A DNA stretch of 64,000 bases from Poriferisodalis sp963663635 (GTDB lineage: Bacteria > Actinomycetota > Acidimicrobiia > Acidimicrobiales > Poriferisodalaceae). Below the pieces are notes generated by a model, which was not told the DNA's origin, did not search any database, and saw only the letters and a list, made by a program, of their open reading frames with translations. The translations under genes and the position numbers were made by a program. Each line of letters starts with the position of its first letter. Position 1 is the first letter of the stretch. The stretch covers positions 1 through 64,000 of the forward strand of contig CAXXMY010000005.1 of NCBI GenBank assembly GCA_963663635.2, given 5' to 3'. This document shows positions 42,752-52,618 of the stretch, piece after piece.

Positions 42752-43189
42752 CTAGACCGTGAGTTCAGGGTTGAACCAGGTCAGGCCGTCGAAACGCGCG
42801 AAGCCAGCGTCAGCCGTGGCGAGCCGAGCTCCGTTCGACACTGCGAGGGCAGCGATCCATGCGTCGGGCACGAGGTTGCTGACGATGTAGAGGTCCCTCT
42901 CGACGAACGTCGCCAATTGGCGCCATGTCGCGTCGGCCGGCAGTAACGGTCGACACAGTGGCGCCGAGCGAAGCTCTTCGACGAACGACATCGCCGCTTG
43001 GATTGGCGTGGCGTTGGCAAAGGCTTTTCGATTCGTCACCACGCGTAGGAAGCCGGTGAGGACCACATCTGCAAGGCCGATTGTTTCTGGCCCGTCGAGG
43101 GCAGTCTCTAGCCAGGGACGAAACACCTCGTACTGGTCCAAGTCGCCGCGGTAGGCGTAGACGAGAACGTTGACGTCGGGGAGGATCAC
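42752..43189 (-). CDS. PIN-domain toxin, VapC-like
   Basis: A 145-residue PIN protein starting VILPDVNVLVYAYRGD, where Asp is the first active-site residue; a later Asp pair is in SNGARLATADAGFARF. The sequence PDVNVLVYA with the C-terminal ATADAGFARFDGL is typical of one VapC sub-group. The GTG at 43189 overlaps the antitoxin stop by 4 nt (GTGA); the TTG at 43195 is less likely. It is the second PIN toxin of the window and not closely similar to the one at 25632. Confidence 0.85.
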   Translation of the reverse strand: MILPDVNVLVYAYRGDLDQYEVFRPWLETALDGPETIGLADVVLTGFLRVVTNRKAFANATPIQAAMSFVEELRSAPLCRPLLPADATWRQLATFVERDLYIVSNLVPDAWIAALAVSNGARLATADAGFARFDGLTWFNPELTV

Positions 43190-43425
43190 TTCCAACCGTC
43201 GGCGTCGAGGATTTCCCAGAGAGCTTCCTTGTCTTCCAAGTCGATGAGAACACGGTCACCCTTGTTGCCCCAGGTGGGCAACGGTGACCGAGGTGCTGGA
43301 GGTGACTCCTGCAGCACGCGATGCAGCCCCTCGACGACCAGCGCAGTGAAGGTGCAGCCGCGCTTGGCGGCACACTTCTTCGCTTCCTCGGCGAGGCCGT
43401 CGGGGAGATTGATGGTCGTCTTCAT
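43186..43425 (-). CDS. Ribbon-helix-helix antitoxin partner
   Basis: A 79-residue protein starting MKTTINLPDGLAEEAKKCAA, a clear ribbon-helix-helix DNA-binding start, followed by a Pro-rich linker and an acidic tail (LEDKEALWEILDADGW) for binding the toxin. The ATG at 43425 is 7 nt after a TATGGT box; an ATG at 43437 is also in frame. It sits in an AT-rich patch with palindromes that would serve as its operator. Confidence 0.82.
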   Translation of the reverse strand: MKTTINLPDGLAEEAKKCAAKRGCTFTALVVEGLHRVLQESPPAPRSPLPTWGNKGDRVLIDLEDKEALWEILDADGWK

Positions 43426-43457
43426 ATGGCTAACCATATTCGAAGATATGCATATAT
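43424..43457 (-). promoter_or_regulatory. Palindromic operator/promoter of RHH-PIN pair
   Basis: An AT-rich island in GC-rich DNA. It contains the inverted repeat atatgg-ctaa-ccatat (43424-43439), the perfect palindrome atatgcatat (43446-43455), and a repeated atatggcta. On the minus strand a TATGGT box ends 7 nt before the ATG at 43425, which suggests a leaderless transcript repressed by the antitoxin. Confidence 0.6.
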
Positions 43458-43586
43458 GGCTACAGATTTTCACCTTCGGCACAGAGACGCCGAGCGGGCG
43501 GCAACTACTCTGCGAATCTGGCTGAACGGATCGGCGCGGTAGCGACCGGATCCGCTCGGATGCAGCACGACGCAACGGGGGTACCG

Positions 43587-45590
<2,004 letters not shown>

Positions 45591-45597
45591 GCCTCGC

Positions 45598-46101
45598 TTG
45601 ACTGCACCCGACGACGCGCTGCCGAGGTACTGGTGGTGGCGTGACGGCCCGGTACCGCCGGGGGACTGTGTCATCGTCGATATCGACGGCGTGCTCGCCG
45701 ACGCCGCCCACCGCCAGCACCATCTTGACGGGCCGTGGCGGGACTGGGATTCGTTCTTTGCCGACGTCGGCGACGACGATGTCCTCGAAGAGGTCGCCGA
45801 GCTGCTGGTGCTGCTCGCCCCCGAAATCGTGGTGGTGGCGCTCACCTCGCGCCCGGCGTGGGTGTCCGATGAGACGCTCGAGTGGCTCAACGAGCACAAG
45901 CTCCGCTGGGATCTGCTGATCATGAGGCCGATGGGCGACTTCCGCCCTTCCCCCATGTTCAAGGGCGAGCAGACCCAACAGCTCTTCGAGCGCGGCTTCA
46001 CCCCCCGCCTCGCCATCGACGACGACATGCGCAACGTCCGCATGTACCGCGACCTCGATCTCCCCACCCTCTACATCGACAGCGGCTACCACCCCCACTG
46101 A
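45598..46101 (+). CDS. HAD-like hydrolase domain protein
   Basis: A 167-residue protein with the HAD motif I VIVDIDGVLADAAHR near residue 26 and a motif IV-like LAIDDDMRNVRMYRD near the C-terminus. It resembles the phosphatase domain of polynucleotide kinase-phosphatases, often seen as stand-alone proteins. Substrate unknown. The TTG start at 45598 lies 7 bp after acs, so the two are probably co-transcribed. Confidence 0.75.
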   Translation: MTAPDDALPRYWWWRDGPVPPGDCVIVDIDGVLADAAHRQHHLDGPWRDWDSFFADVGDDDVLEEVAELLVLLAPEIVVVALTSRPAWVSDETLEWLNEHKLRWDLLIMRPMGDFRPSPMFKGEQTQQLFERGFTPRLAIDDDMRNVRMYRDLDLPTLYIDSGYHPH

Positions 46102-46193
46102 GTTTTGGGAGGTCACCGCCGCTGGTTTTTCGTCGGCAGAGGCCCAAACGAGGCGCGGTACCCTGCGGCTTCAACGGAGCCCCGCGGTAGGAC

Positions 46194-47333
46194 GTGTCCG
46201 ACGACACCCAGACAGACGGCCTGCACCTGCCTTCGCTGTCGATCCGCGGCTTCCGCGGCATCAACCGCTTGGACATCGGACGCCTCGGCCGCGTCACATT
46301 GCTCGCAGGCCGTAACGGCGTCGGCAAGACCACCGTGCTTGAAGCTGCTCGAGTGTTCGCACAGCGAGGCAGTGCACTGTGTCTCTACGAGTTCCTCATG
46401 GACCGTGAGGAACTCGAGTCACACGCCGACGATGATGAAGAACGGGGCGAGTATCCCGCGTTCGAGGCGCTCTTTCACGGTCGACAGCCAACGTACGGCA
46501 GCAAGATCAGTATCGGGTCGGCCGACTCGACTACCGCGTTGAGCATCGAAGCAGTCCGCATGGATGATCTATCAGAGGAGTGGCTGCGTCGCCTGGCGAG
46601 CGGGGTCTTGCTTCCCGACGCGCCTGTGCTGAAGACGGTATTCAACGGACTCCCTGACTACCAGCCTGTGTTCGATAGAGAACTCGGCGGACGGCATGCT
46701 GCATCGGTACGTCGCTGGCGTACGCAACGTGGTGGCGGTGATGTCGAATGGCCCCCGGATGCAGCCTGTGTCGTACTTGGCCCCGGACCACCTTCAAACT
46801 GGGATATCGCCGAATTCTGGGACGAAATTGCACTCACACCCAGTGAACCGCTGGCATTAGAGGCACTGCGGTTGGCATGCTCGGTTGATCTTGATGGAGT
46901 GGCGGTCGTCGCTCGGCAACGGAGATCGTTCGGCCGACGAGTGCTCGTGAAGCTCTCCGAGGGTGGAAGAGTTCCGTTGCGAAGTCTGGGGGACGGCGCG
47001 GTGCGGATGTTCGCTGCCGGGGCCGCAGTGGCAAATGCAGCAAATGGGTTCCTCTTGATCAACGAGGCCGAGAACGGCATCCATCACACGCTGCAGCAGG
47101 ACTATTGGCGGCTCATGTTTCGCGCCGCCCGTGAACACAACGTCCAAATCTTCGCCACGACCCACAGTTGGGACTGCGTCGCCGGGTTCGCTCGTGCTGC
47201 CTGTAACGACAAAGAGTCGGAGGGTGTCGCGCTTCGACTCGAACCCGACGATGACGATGGCGGCGTGCGCGCCATCGAATACACGGAGGGGATGCTGAAG
47301 GTCGCTGCTGACCAAGGCATCGAAGTCAGGTAG
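46194..47333 (+). CDS. AAA_15/21-type ATPase (OLD/ABC-like)
   Basis: A 379-residue ABC-type ATPase. SIRGFRGINRLDIGRLGRV leads into the Walker A GRNGVGKTT (about 42-50); Walker B is FLLINEAENGIHH near residue 285, and a switch His follows in IFATTHSWD. This arrangement is shared with overcoming-lysogenization-defect and retron/PARIS-type defence ATPases. Such proteins usually work with a TOPRIM-like nuclease coded just downstream. Here only a decayed partner remains (47342-47760), so the ATPase may now be without its partner. The GTG start has only a weak ribosome site. Confidence 0.82.
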   Translation: MSDDTQTDGLHLPSLSIRGFRGINRLDIGRLGRVTLLAGRNGVGKTTVLEAARVFAQRGSALCLYEFLMDREELESHADDDEERGEYPAFEALFHGRQPTYGSKISIGSADSTTALSIEAVRMDDLSEEWLRRLASGVLLPDAPVLKTVFNGLPDYQPVFDRELGGRHAASVRRWRTQRGGGDVEWPPDAACVVLGPGPPSNWDIAEFWDEIALTPSEPLALEALRLACSVDLDGVAVVARQRRSFGRRVLVKLSEGGRVPLRSLGDGAVRMFAAGAAVANAANGFLLINEAENGIHHTLQQDYWRLMFRAAREHNVQIFATTHSWDCVAGFARAACNDKESEGVALRLEPDDDDGGVRAIEYTEGMLKVAADQGIEVR

Positions 47334-47341
47334 CACTGCAA

Positions 47342-47760
47342 TTGATACCCGCTCGTCCCACTGACCCGCGTCTGCTCTTGGTTGAGCCCTGTTGACGACG
47401 AGCACGTCATACGGCACCTCTACGAGGAGACGGTGGGATCGCTTGACGTTCGAATCGAACAGATGGGTGGCGTCGATCAGGTTGCGGAGGAAGCCAAGAT
47501 GCTCACGCGAAGGTTCCGGGTCGGACCGCACTCGGCAAACCCAAGATCGTCGTCGATGCCAACTCAGATGTGAATGGCCGCTGGCAGAGCATCAGGAACG
47601 GGCTCGCTTCAAGCCGACATCGATGTACCGCGTGACCTACCTTCCGACGGGGCAGTCATGCCTGGCCGCCGGAACGAGACGGCCAGCCAACGGTCGGCGT
47701 GTGGCTGAGGCGGGTCTTCGGCTAGTGGCAGGCCCATCTGGGTACGCGGCCGGCGGACCT
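47342..47760 (+). pseudogene. Decayed TOPRIM/DUF3226-like partner of the ATPase
   Basis: Successive frames read as pieces of one protein: RLLLVEPC (47369-47392), then DDEHVIRHLYEETVGSL (from 47394), then GKPKIVVDANSDVNGRWQSI (from about 47525), then ADIDVPRDLPSDGAV (from 47613), and PTVGVWL (from 47687). LLVEG-DDEHVI and IVVDAD-DVxxRW are hallmarks of the DUF3226/TOPRIM-like partner family of AAA_15 ATPases, as I recall it. At least four shifts break the frame, so no full protein can be made. It begins about 9 bp after the ATPase stop. Confidence 0.65.
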
Positions 47761-47774
47761 GACAGCATGAGCGG

Positions 47775-48878
47775 ATGCCCGACACAGCACTGGTCATCGG
47801 AGGAACGGGGCCGACTGGTCCTGGTGTCGTCAACGGGCTGATCGAACGCGGCTTCGAGACGAAGATCCTGCACACGGGCAACCATGAGGTCGACACGATC
47901 CCGCCGACCGTGGCGCACATTCACACCAACCCGTTTCGCATAGGCGAAGTGGAAGCAGCCCTCGACGGGGCCACCTTTGACGTGGTGTACGCCATGTACG
48001 GGCGGCTGCGCGACTTGGCGCCCTTCTTTACGGGCCGCTGCGGGCAGTTCGTGGCCGTCGGGGGAGTGCCGGCCTACAAGGGCTTCGCCCGCCCGAAGCT
48101 CAATTGGCCGCCGGGCATGCTCGTGCCGATCCGAGAGAGCGCGGAGCGCGCCGTCGACGATTCCAACGACAAGGTGGCCAAGATTGTCGCCACCGAGGAC
48201 ATCGTGTTCGACCACCACCCGGGCGCGACCATCTTCCGGTACCCGCTCATCTACGGGCCGGGCCAGATCAACCCCCGCGAGTGGCTGATCGTGCGGCGCA
48301 TCATCGACGGTCGTCGCCGGGTCATCATCGCCGATGGTGGCCTCACGCTGCGCACCGCCGCTTACGGTCCGAACGCCGGGCATGCGCTCACCCTTGCCGT
48401 CGACCATCCCGACGCCGCAGCCGGCAAGGCGTACAACATCAGCGATGAGCATGTGCTCACTGCCCGCCAGACCATCGAGGTCATCGCCGCCGCGCTCGCC
48501 GTCGAACTCGACATCGTGAATCTGCCCGAAGATCTCGCCACCCCCGTGCGTCCCTTCCTGGGCGGCGAGCATTCGCTGCACCAGATGACCGGCCCCGATC
48601 TGCTCATCAGCGACCTCGGGTATCGCGACCTCGTGCCTGCCGTCGAGGCGATCGGCCTGACGGCCCAGTACCTGCGCGACAACCCGATCGAACGCGGCAG
48701 CATCACCGAGATGCGCCTGCAGGACCCGTTCGACTACGCCGCCGAGGACGCTCTCATCGACGCGTACCGGGCCTCGATCGGGCGCGCCAGCGAGCTCGCA
48801 GCCGCCTACGACCCCGAATTCCGAGACCGCTACGCCCCCGGCTCCGGCGACTGGCGTCTCGTCGAAGCCAAGGACTGA
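47775..48878 (+). CDS. NAD-dependent epimerase/dehydratase family protein
   Basis: A 367-residue protein with the Rossmann motif VIGGTGPTGPGVV at the N-terminus (residues 7-19). It is of the extended short-chain type, but the usual YxxxK is not obvious; PAYKGFARPK near residue 100 may take its place. A conserved FRYPLIYGPGQIN region follows, as in UDP-sugar or isoflavone-reductase-like proteins. Substrate unknown. It stands alone, starting 442 bp after the ATPase gene with the decayed partner between. Confidence 0.8.
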   Translation: MPDTALVIGGTGPTGPGVVNGLIERGFETKILHTGNHEVDTIPPTVAHIHTNPFRIGEVEAALDGATFDVVYAMYGRLRDLAPFFTGRCGQFVAVGGVPAYKGFARPKLNWPPGMLVPIRESAERAVDDSNDKVAKIVATEDIVFDHHPGATIFRYPLIYGPGQINPREWLIVRRIIDGRRRVIIADGGLTLRTAAYGPNAGHALTLAVDHPDAAAGKAYNISDEHVLTARQTIEVIAAALAVELDIVNLPEDLATPVRPFLGGEHSLHQMTGPDLLISDLGYRDLVPAVEAIGLTAQYLRDNPIERGSITEMRLQDPFDYAAEDALIDAYRASIGRASELAAAYDPEFRDRYAPGSGDWRLVEAKD

Positions 48879-49061
48879 CACGCTCACCCCCGGACCTGCT
48901 CGGCGGCGGCGGCGACACGGATGTCGTTGAGTCGAACCGAAGAAGTGACACGCCCATCGTCATACCCGTGACCCGGCCCCGCAGGCGACCTCGGCAGAAT
49001 CAAGACCGTCGCTAGCCTGAGCACGTCCTCCCGAAGCGACCGCAGAAAGGCGGCAATCGAC

Positions 49062-49919
49062 GTGCGCAATACGGCCAAGACGACGGTCCTGCTGGCAGGC
49101 CTGGCCGGGCTCATCTTGTGGATCGGCAGCTTCTGGGGTCAGGGCGGCCTCACCATCGCCGTGGTCATCGCGCTGGTCATGGTGGGCGGCAGCTACTGGT
49201 TCAGTGACAAGCTCGCCATCCGTTCGGCCCGGGCCCAAGAAGTCCAGCCGCACCAGCTTCCCCAGTACTGGACGATCATGAGCGAGCTGAGCGAGCTGTC
49301 CGGCTTGCCGATGCCTCGGCTGTACATCTCGCCCGACCCGCAGCCCAACGCGTTCGCCACCGGGCGCAACCCGTCGCACGCAGCGGTGTGCGTCACCGAA
49401 GGGCTTGTCCGCAATCTCGACTGGTACGAGATTCGCGGCGTGCTGGCCCACGAGATGGCCCACATCCGCAACCGAGACATCCTGATCGGTTCTGTGGCCG
49501 CTGCGATTGCCACCGCGATCACGTTCGCGGCCCACATAGCGCAGTTCGCCATGATCTTCGGAGGGGGCGGCGGGCGCGACGACGACCGCAACCCGATCGG
49601 CGAGCTGCTGCTCATCTTCTTGGCCCCGATTGCCGCGATGCTGCTGCAGATGGCAATCAGCCGCAGCCGCGAGTACCAGGCCGATCGAACTGCTGCCCGT
49701 CTCATCGGCGACGGTGAGCCGCTCGCCCAGGCGCTTGGGAAGCTGGATCGGACGTCGAAGACGGTCCCGAGCCTGGCCAGTCCCAATCAGGCCCAGATGT
49801 ACATCGCGAACCCGCTGGCCAGCCGCCGGATGGGCTTCAAGGGCCTGTTCACCACACACCCGCCGATGGAAGAGCGCATCCGTCGCCTGCGCGACGGCTC
49901 CTGGCAGGAAGCGATCTAG
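49062..49919 (+). CDS. htpX: HtpX-like M48 membrane protease
   Basis: A 285-residue zinc protease. The zinc motif HEMAH lies near residue 130 and the third ligand Glu in ISRSREYQADRTA near 205. Two helices at the N-terminus (about 8-25 and 27-45) and two more around 150-170 and 180-195 fit the family. HtpX degrades damaged membrane proteins. The GTG at 49062 starts VRNTAKTTVLLAGL. The last codons lie inside a 13-bp tandem duplication. Confidence 0.9.
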   Translation: MRNTAKTTVLLAGLAGLILWIGSFWGQGGLTIAVVIALVMVGGSYWFSDKLAIRSARAQEVQPHQLPQYWTIMSELSELSGLPMPRLYISPDPQPNAFATGRNPSHAAVCVTEGLVRNLDWYEIRGVLAHEMAHIRNRDILIGSVAAAIATAITFAAHIAQFAMIFGGGGGRDDDRNPIGELLLIFLAPIAAMLLQMAISRSREYQADRTAARLIGDGEPLAQALGKLDRTSKTVPSLASPNQAQMYIANPLASRRMGFKGLFTTHPPMEERIRRLRDGSWQEAI

Positions 49920-49936
49920 ACCGGCGATCTAGACCG
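49911..49936. repeat. 13-bp tandem duplication at the htpX stop codon
   Basis: gcgatctagaccg is present twice in tandem. The first copy holds the TAG stop of htpX and the second repeats it downstream. Confidence 0.9.
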
Positions 49937-49946
49937 GCGGCGAGAC

Positions 49947-49963
49947 CCGGGTATCAAACCCGG
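49947..49963. terminator. Hairpin between convergent htpX and yajQ
   Basis: A 6-bp stem ccgggt/acccgg with a 5-nt loop lies midway between the 3' ends of two convergent genes and could end transcription from both sides. It is short and has no T-tract. Confidence 0.4.
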
Positions 49964-49980
49964 CAATCTGAGCTCGGACA

Positions 49981-50469
49981 TCAGTCGCGGAAGTTCTCAA
50001 ACTGCAGCGGCACGTCGAAGTCGCCCTCGGTGAGCTCGGCGATAACTGCCTGCAGGTCGTCTCGCTTCTTCGACATCACCCGCAGCTGATCGCCTTGGGT
50101 CTGCGACTGCACGCCCTTGATGCCGAGTCCCTTGATGAACTTGTTCAGCTCGCGGGCCCGGTCAGACGAGATGCCTGCCTGCAAGGCAGCGACCTGGCGC
50201 ACTGTGCCGCCGGATGCTTCCTCCACGTTGCCGTAGTTGACGGCTTTCAGGCTGACCTTACGGCGCACGAGCTTCTCTTCGAGCACGACTCGCAGCGCTG
50301 CCAGCCGATCCTCGCTGGCAGAGCGCATGTTGATGGCGTCCTCGCCGAGTTCCACGCTGCTGCCGGTGTTGCGGAAGTCGTACCTGTTGGCGACCTCGCG
50401 GGACGCCTGATCCACGGCGTTACGGATCTCTTGCATGTCCACTTTGGAAACGACATCGAATGAAGGCAT
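49981..50469 (-). CDS. yajQ: YajQ-family nucleotide-binding protein
   Basis: A 162-residue protein matching the YajQ family over its whole length: MPSFDVVSKVDMQEI at the N-terminus, RYDFRNT near 30, and a C-terminal SQTQGDQLRVMSKKRDDLQ. Some members bind cyclic di-GMP or assist phage transcription; the role here is unknown. Length is normal. The gene faces htpX. Confidence 0.94.
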   Translation of the reverse strand: MPSFDVVSKVDMQEIRNAVDQASREVANRYDFRNTGSSVELGEDAINMRSASEDRLAALRVVLEEKLVRRKVSLKAVNYGNVEEASGGTVRQVAALQAGISSDRARELNKFIKGLGIKGVQSQTQGDQLRVMSKKRDDLQAVIAELTEGDFDVPLQFENFRD

Positions 50470-50523
50470 GACCGAAAGCTAGCGAGGTGCCGTGGCTCGC
50501 TGCTATGACGCTCGAGCCGCTAA

Positions 50524-50560
50524 GGCTTCGATGCTCGCCTGGGTAGGTGCCCGAGCGGAC
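50524..50560 (+). repeat. Partial duplicate of the tRNA-Tyr 5' region
   Basis: A 37-bp segment matches 50618-50654 at 34 positions, which covers 17 bp upstream of the tRNA plus its first 20 bases (acceptor strand and D-arm start, gggtaggtgcccgagcggac). The copies are 94 bp apart. This truncated tRNA copy looks like a remnant of duplication or element integration. Confidence 0.85.
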
Positions 50561-50634
50561 GCCGTGCTTGTTGTCATTGTCCGCTTGGTTTGGTTGCTGG
50601 CGCGTCGGGACGCTTTAGGCTTCGATGCTGACCT

Positions 50635-50719
50635 GGGTCGGTGCCCGAGCGGACAAAGGGAGCGGGCTGTAAACCCGTCGGCTTCGCCTACGGAGGTTCG
50701 AATCCTCCCCGGCCCACCA
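50635..50719 (+). tRNA. tRNA-Tyr (GTA)
   Basis: The acceptor strand gggtcgg pairs with ccggccc, followed by discriminator A and an encoded CCA. The anticodon stem-loop gcgggctgtaaacccg has anticodon GTA. A long variable arm, cgtcggcttcgcctacg region, marks a class II tRNA as expected for bacterial Tyr, and the T-arm is ggagg-ttcgaat-cctcc. Length is 85 nt. Confidence 0.93.
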
Positions 50720-51093
50720 CCCTCCGCAGCTTGGCAATTTCGTCCCGCCACCTCCCGCTCACCCCGTGCTCACCCCGTCGTGCTCACCCCGGCGTTCGGG
50801 CCCGGCGTGAACGAATACAGCGTCAGCGTGACCCACGACGTCGGTCAGATCACCCTCAAAGGATCCGACATACTCACAGAGATCCCCCCGTCGTGGTGGA
50901 CCGACAACCCGAGCTACAACACGCCAGCCCCTGGAACAAGCACCGAAGGCTGGTACGACCGTCGATGGCCCTCGAACCCCAGCACTCCTTGGCGTCGAGC
51001 TCATTGCCTCATCAGGCGACAGCGATCGCCGCTGCCCAGCGGGTGCTGGGAGACGCGGCCTCGTGTGCGCTGCTCGCGATTCAGCGGCCGGCG

Positions 51094-51330
51094 CTGTAGC
51101 CCCCGTCGATGGGGTAGAGGCTGCCGGTGATGTAGCTGGCGTCGTCTGATGCCAGGAACGCCACCAGCGCGGCGGACTTGGTCAAAAGACTCTTCTGAGT
51201 ACTCGATCATCGGGGCATAGGAGCCCTCGATGCCGGCGTTGTTGAACAGCACGTCAACCCGGCCGAACGCATCAAGGGTGGCGTCGACGTAGCCGGCTAT
51301 CTCGGCTGAGCTGGTGACGTGCGTTCGCCG
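51094..51330 (-). pseudogene. Short-chain dehydrogenase remnant
   Basis: One frame gives TSSAEIAGYVDATLDAFGRV then DVLFNNAGIEGSYAP, the central part of an SDR with its NNAG motif. Immediately afterwards another frame gives SAALVAFLASDDASYITGSL and PIDGGYSAGR, the usual SDR C-terminus. The catalytic Ser-Tyr-Lys region between them is missing, so an internal deletion has fused the ends out of frame. Confidence 0.8.
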
Positions 51331-51362
51331 CGTGAGGTGAGGCGGGCTTCGGTTCGACCGTC

Positions 51363-51389
51363 GCCCTTTACTTCCACAGTGGCGCCGAG
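51363..51389 (-). repeat. 27-bp direct repeat, copy 1 (copy 2 at 51457-51483)
   Basis: Exact 27-bp copies beginning gccctttacttccacagtgg lie 94 bp apart and flank a copy of the 53-bp repeat. The arrangement suggests serial rearrangement of gene pieces. Confidence 0.88.
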
Positions 51390-51399
51390 GCGACATTCG

Positions 51400-51452
51400 A
51401 CAGACCCTCTCCGAAACCGAACTGCGTGGCGTACACGATCAAATCGGTCTCG
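51400..51452 (-). repeat. 53-bp direct repeat, copy 1 (copy 2 at 51610-51662)
   Basis: Exact 53-bp copies beginning acagaccctctccgaaaccg, 210 bp apart. On the minus strand both read ETDLIVYATQFGFGEGL; after the second copy the reading continues to FLDATAAERAGYSG and a stop, so that copy looks like the true 3' end of a lost gene. Confidence 0.9.
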
Positions 51453-51858
51453 TGGGGCCCTTTACTTCCACAGTGGCGCCGAGATAGGCGATCCGGTGCG
51501 GCGATCGCGCCACCGCTGATCACGAGGCCCTCGGCCAGCGACATGACGAGACTGCCTGGCACCAGTCAGCCGCTGTAGCCGGCTCGCTCGGCTGCGGTCG
51601 CGTCGAGGAACAGACCCTCTCCGAAACCGAACTGCGTGGCGTACACGATCAAATCGGTCTCGGTGTGGCGCCGCCGACCGGCTGCTCGTCGAATGTCCAG
51701 CCCCGGTGGGGCCGGGGCGGCAACTCGCCCGTGTTGTCTGCGTCGCTCACGTCGTCTCCTGGGCCACTCGATACTGGTCACAGATCATCGCGGAAACGCC
51801 GATCCGGTGACGCCCCTGGGCTCTGCGGACGTCGCTCACCGCCGAGACGCGGCAACGC

Positions 51859-51893
51859 TGGCGCCGCGGCACGGCGAGGGTGTTGACTGGGAG
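51859..51893 (+). repeat. 35-bp direct repeat, copy 1 (copy 2 at 52721-52755)
   Basis: Exact 35-bp copies starting tggcgccgcggcacggcgag lie 862 bp apart. An 11-bp match (cgagacgcggc) lies 5 bp before each copy, extending the similarity to 51 bp. The repeats flank the small gene at 51913 and the coiled-coil gene at 52180. Confidence 0.88.
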
Positions 51894-51912
51894 TGCTGAT
51901 TGGGCTGACGTG

Positions 51913-52131
51913 ATGAGTCGCCGCGTCGCGGAAGTCATCACCGAGATCGACAACGTGACCGCTGCCGCTGCTGAAATCAGGAAAGCCCACGCCATCACGG
52001 GACTGCTTGGCTGCTACACCGGCGTCTCCGACGAAGAACTAGAGACATGGCGGGTACTCGCCGCGGAACTAGCCCACACCCGCGCCGAGTACACAGACGC
52101 TCTTGCGCTGCTGACCAGCGGGAACAACTGA
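51913..52131 (+). CDS. Small hypothetical protein
   Basis: A 72-residue, mostly helical protein: MSRRVAEVITEIDNVTAAAA at the start and a C-terminal EYTDALALLTSG. I do not recognise the family. It lies within the segment bounded by the 35-bp direct repeats, just before the coiled-coil gene, so the two may have arrived together. Confidence 0.5.
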   Translation: MSRRVAEVITEIDNVTAAAAEIRKAHAITGLLGCYTGVSDEELETWRVLAAELAHTRAEYTDALALLTSGNN

Positions 52132-52179
52132 CGATTCCGGCTGCTGTTGCAGATGCGTAGCTGCTGTTACGCTGCGCGT

Positions 52180-52618
52180 ATGGCCACCGACGACAGCATC
52201 GCAGAGAAGCTGGACCGGCTGACCGAGCACATGGATCAACGCTTCGAGCACATGGATCAACGCTTCGAGCGCATGGATCAACGCTTCGACGGTCTAGACG
52301 AAAGCGTAGGCGGGCTGCGCACAGATGTCGGCGGGCTGCACACGGACGTCGGCGGGCTGCGCACAGATGTCGGCGGGCTGCGCAGGGACGTAGACGGGCT
52401 GCACACGGACGTCGGCGGGCTGCGCACAGATGTCGGCGGGCTGCGCACGGACAGATGTCGGCGGGCTGCGCACGGACGTCGGCGGGCTGAGCAAGGACGT
52501 GACCCACGTTCAGGTAGATGTTCGGGCAATGCGAATCATGTTGGGCGACGTGAAGCTCGACACCGGTGTACTGATCGACGCCGTGGCAGACATCAACGCT
52601 GCCAACTCGAACTCCTAG
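52180..52618 (+). pseudogene. Heptad-repeat coiled-coil gene with frameshift
   Basis: From ATG 52180 the protein starts MATDDSIAEKLDRLTEHMDQ, with 7-residue repeats (EHMDQRF, then VGGLRTD and variants) coded by 21-bp DNA repeats, a coiled coil. Near 52450 one unit is a hybrid (ggacagatgtc) with 4 extra bases, shifting the frame. The proper C-terminus (DVGGLSKDVTHVQVDVRAM on to ADINAANSNS, stop at 52618) is in the next frame. With the 4 bases removed one protein of about 145 residues results. Confidence 0.75.

Larger units (their letters stand above)
50720..51912. other. Gene-debris region downstream of tRNA-Tyr
   Basis: About 1.2 kb without an intact gene, directly after a tRNA, as often seen at old integration sites. 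On the plus strand 50790-50950 reads TPAFGPGVNEYSVSVTHDVG, resembling a fragment of a cadherin-like bacterial surface domain. On the minus strand are a broken short-chain dehydrogenase (51094-51330) and two copies of a fragment reading ETDLIVYATQFGFGEGL. Repeats are listed separately. Confidence 0.6.

Noticed and set aside
51400..51662. Possible insertion sequence ends
   Set aside because: The copies are direct, not inverted, read as the same protein tail, and enclose no transposase.
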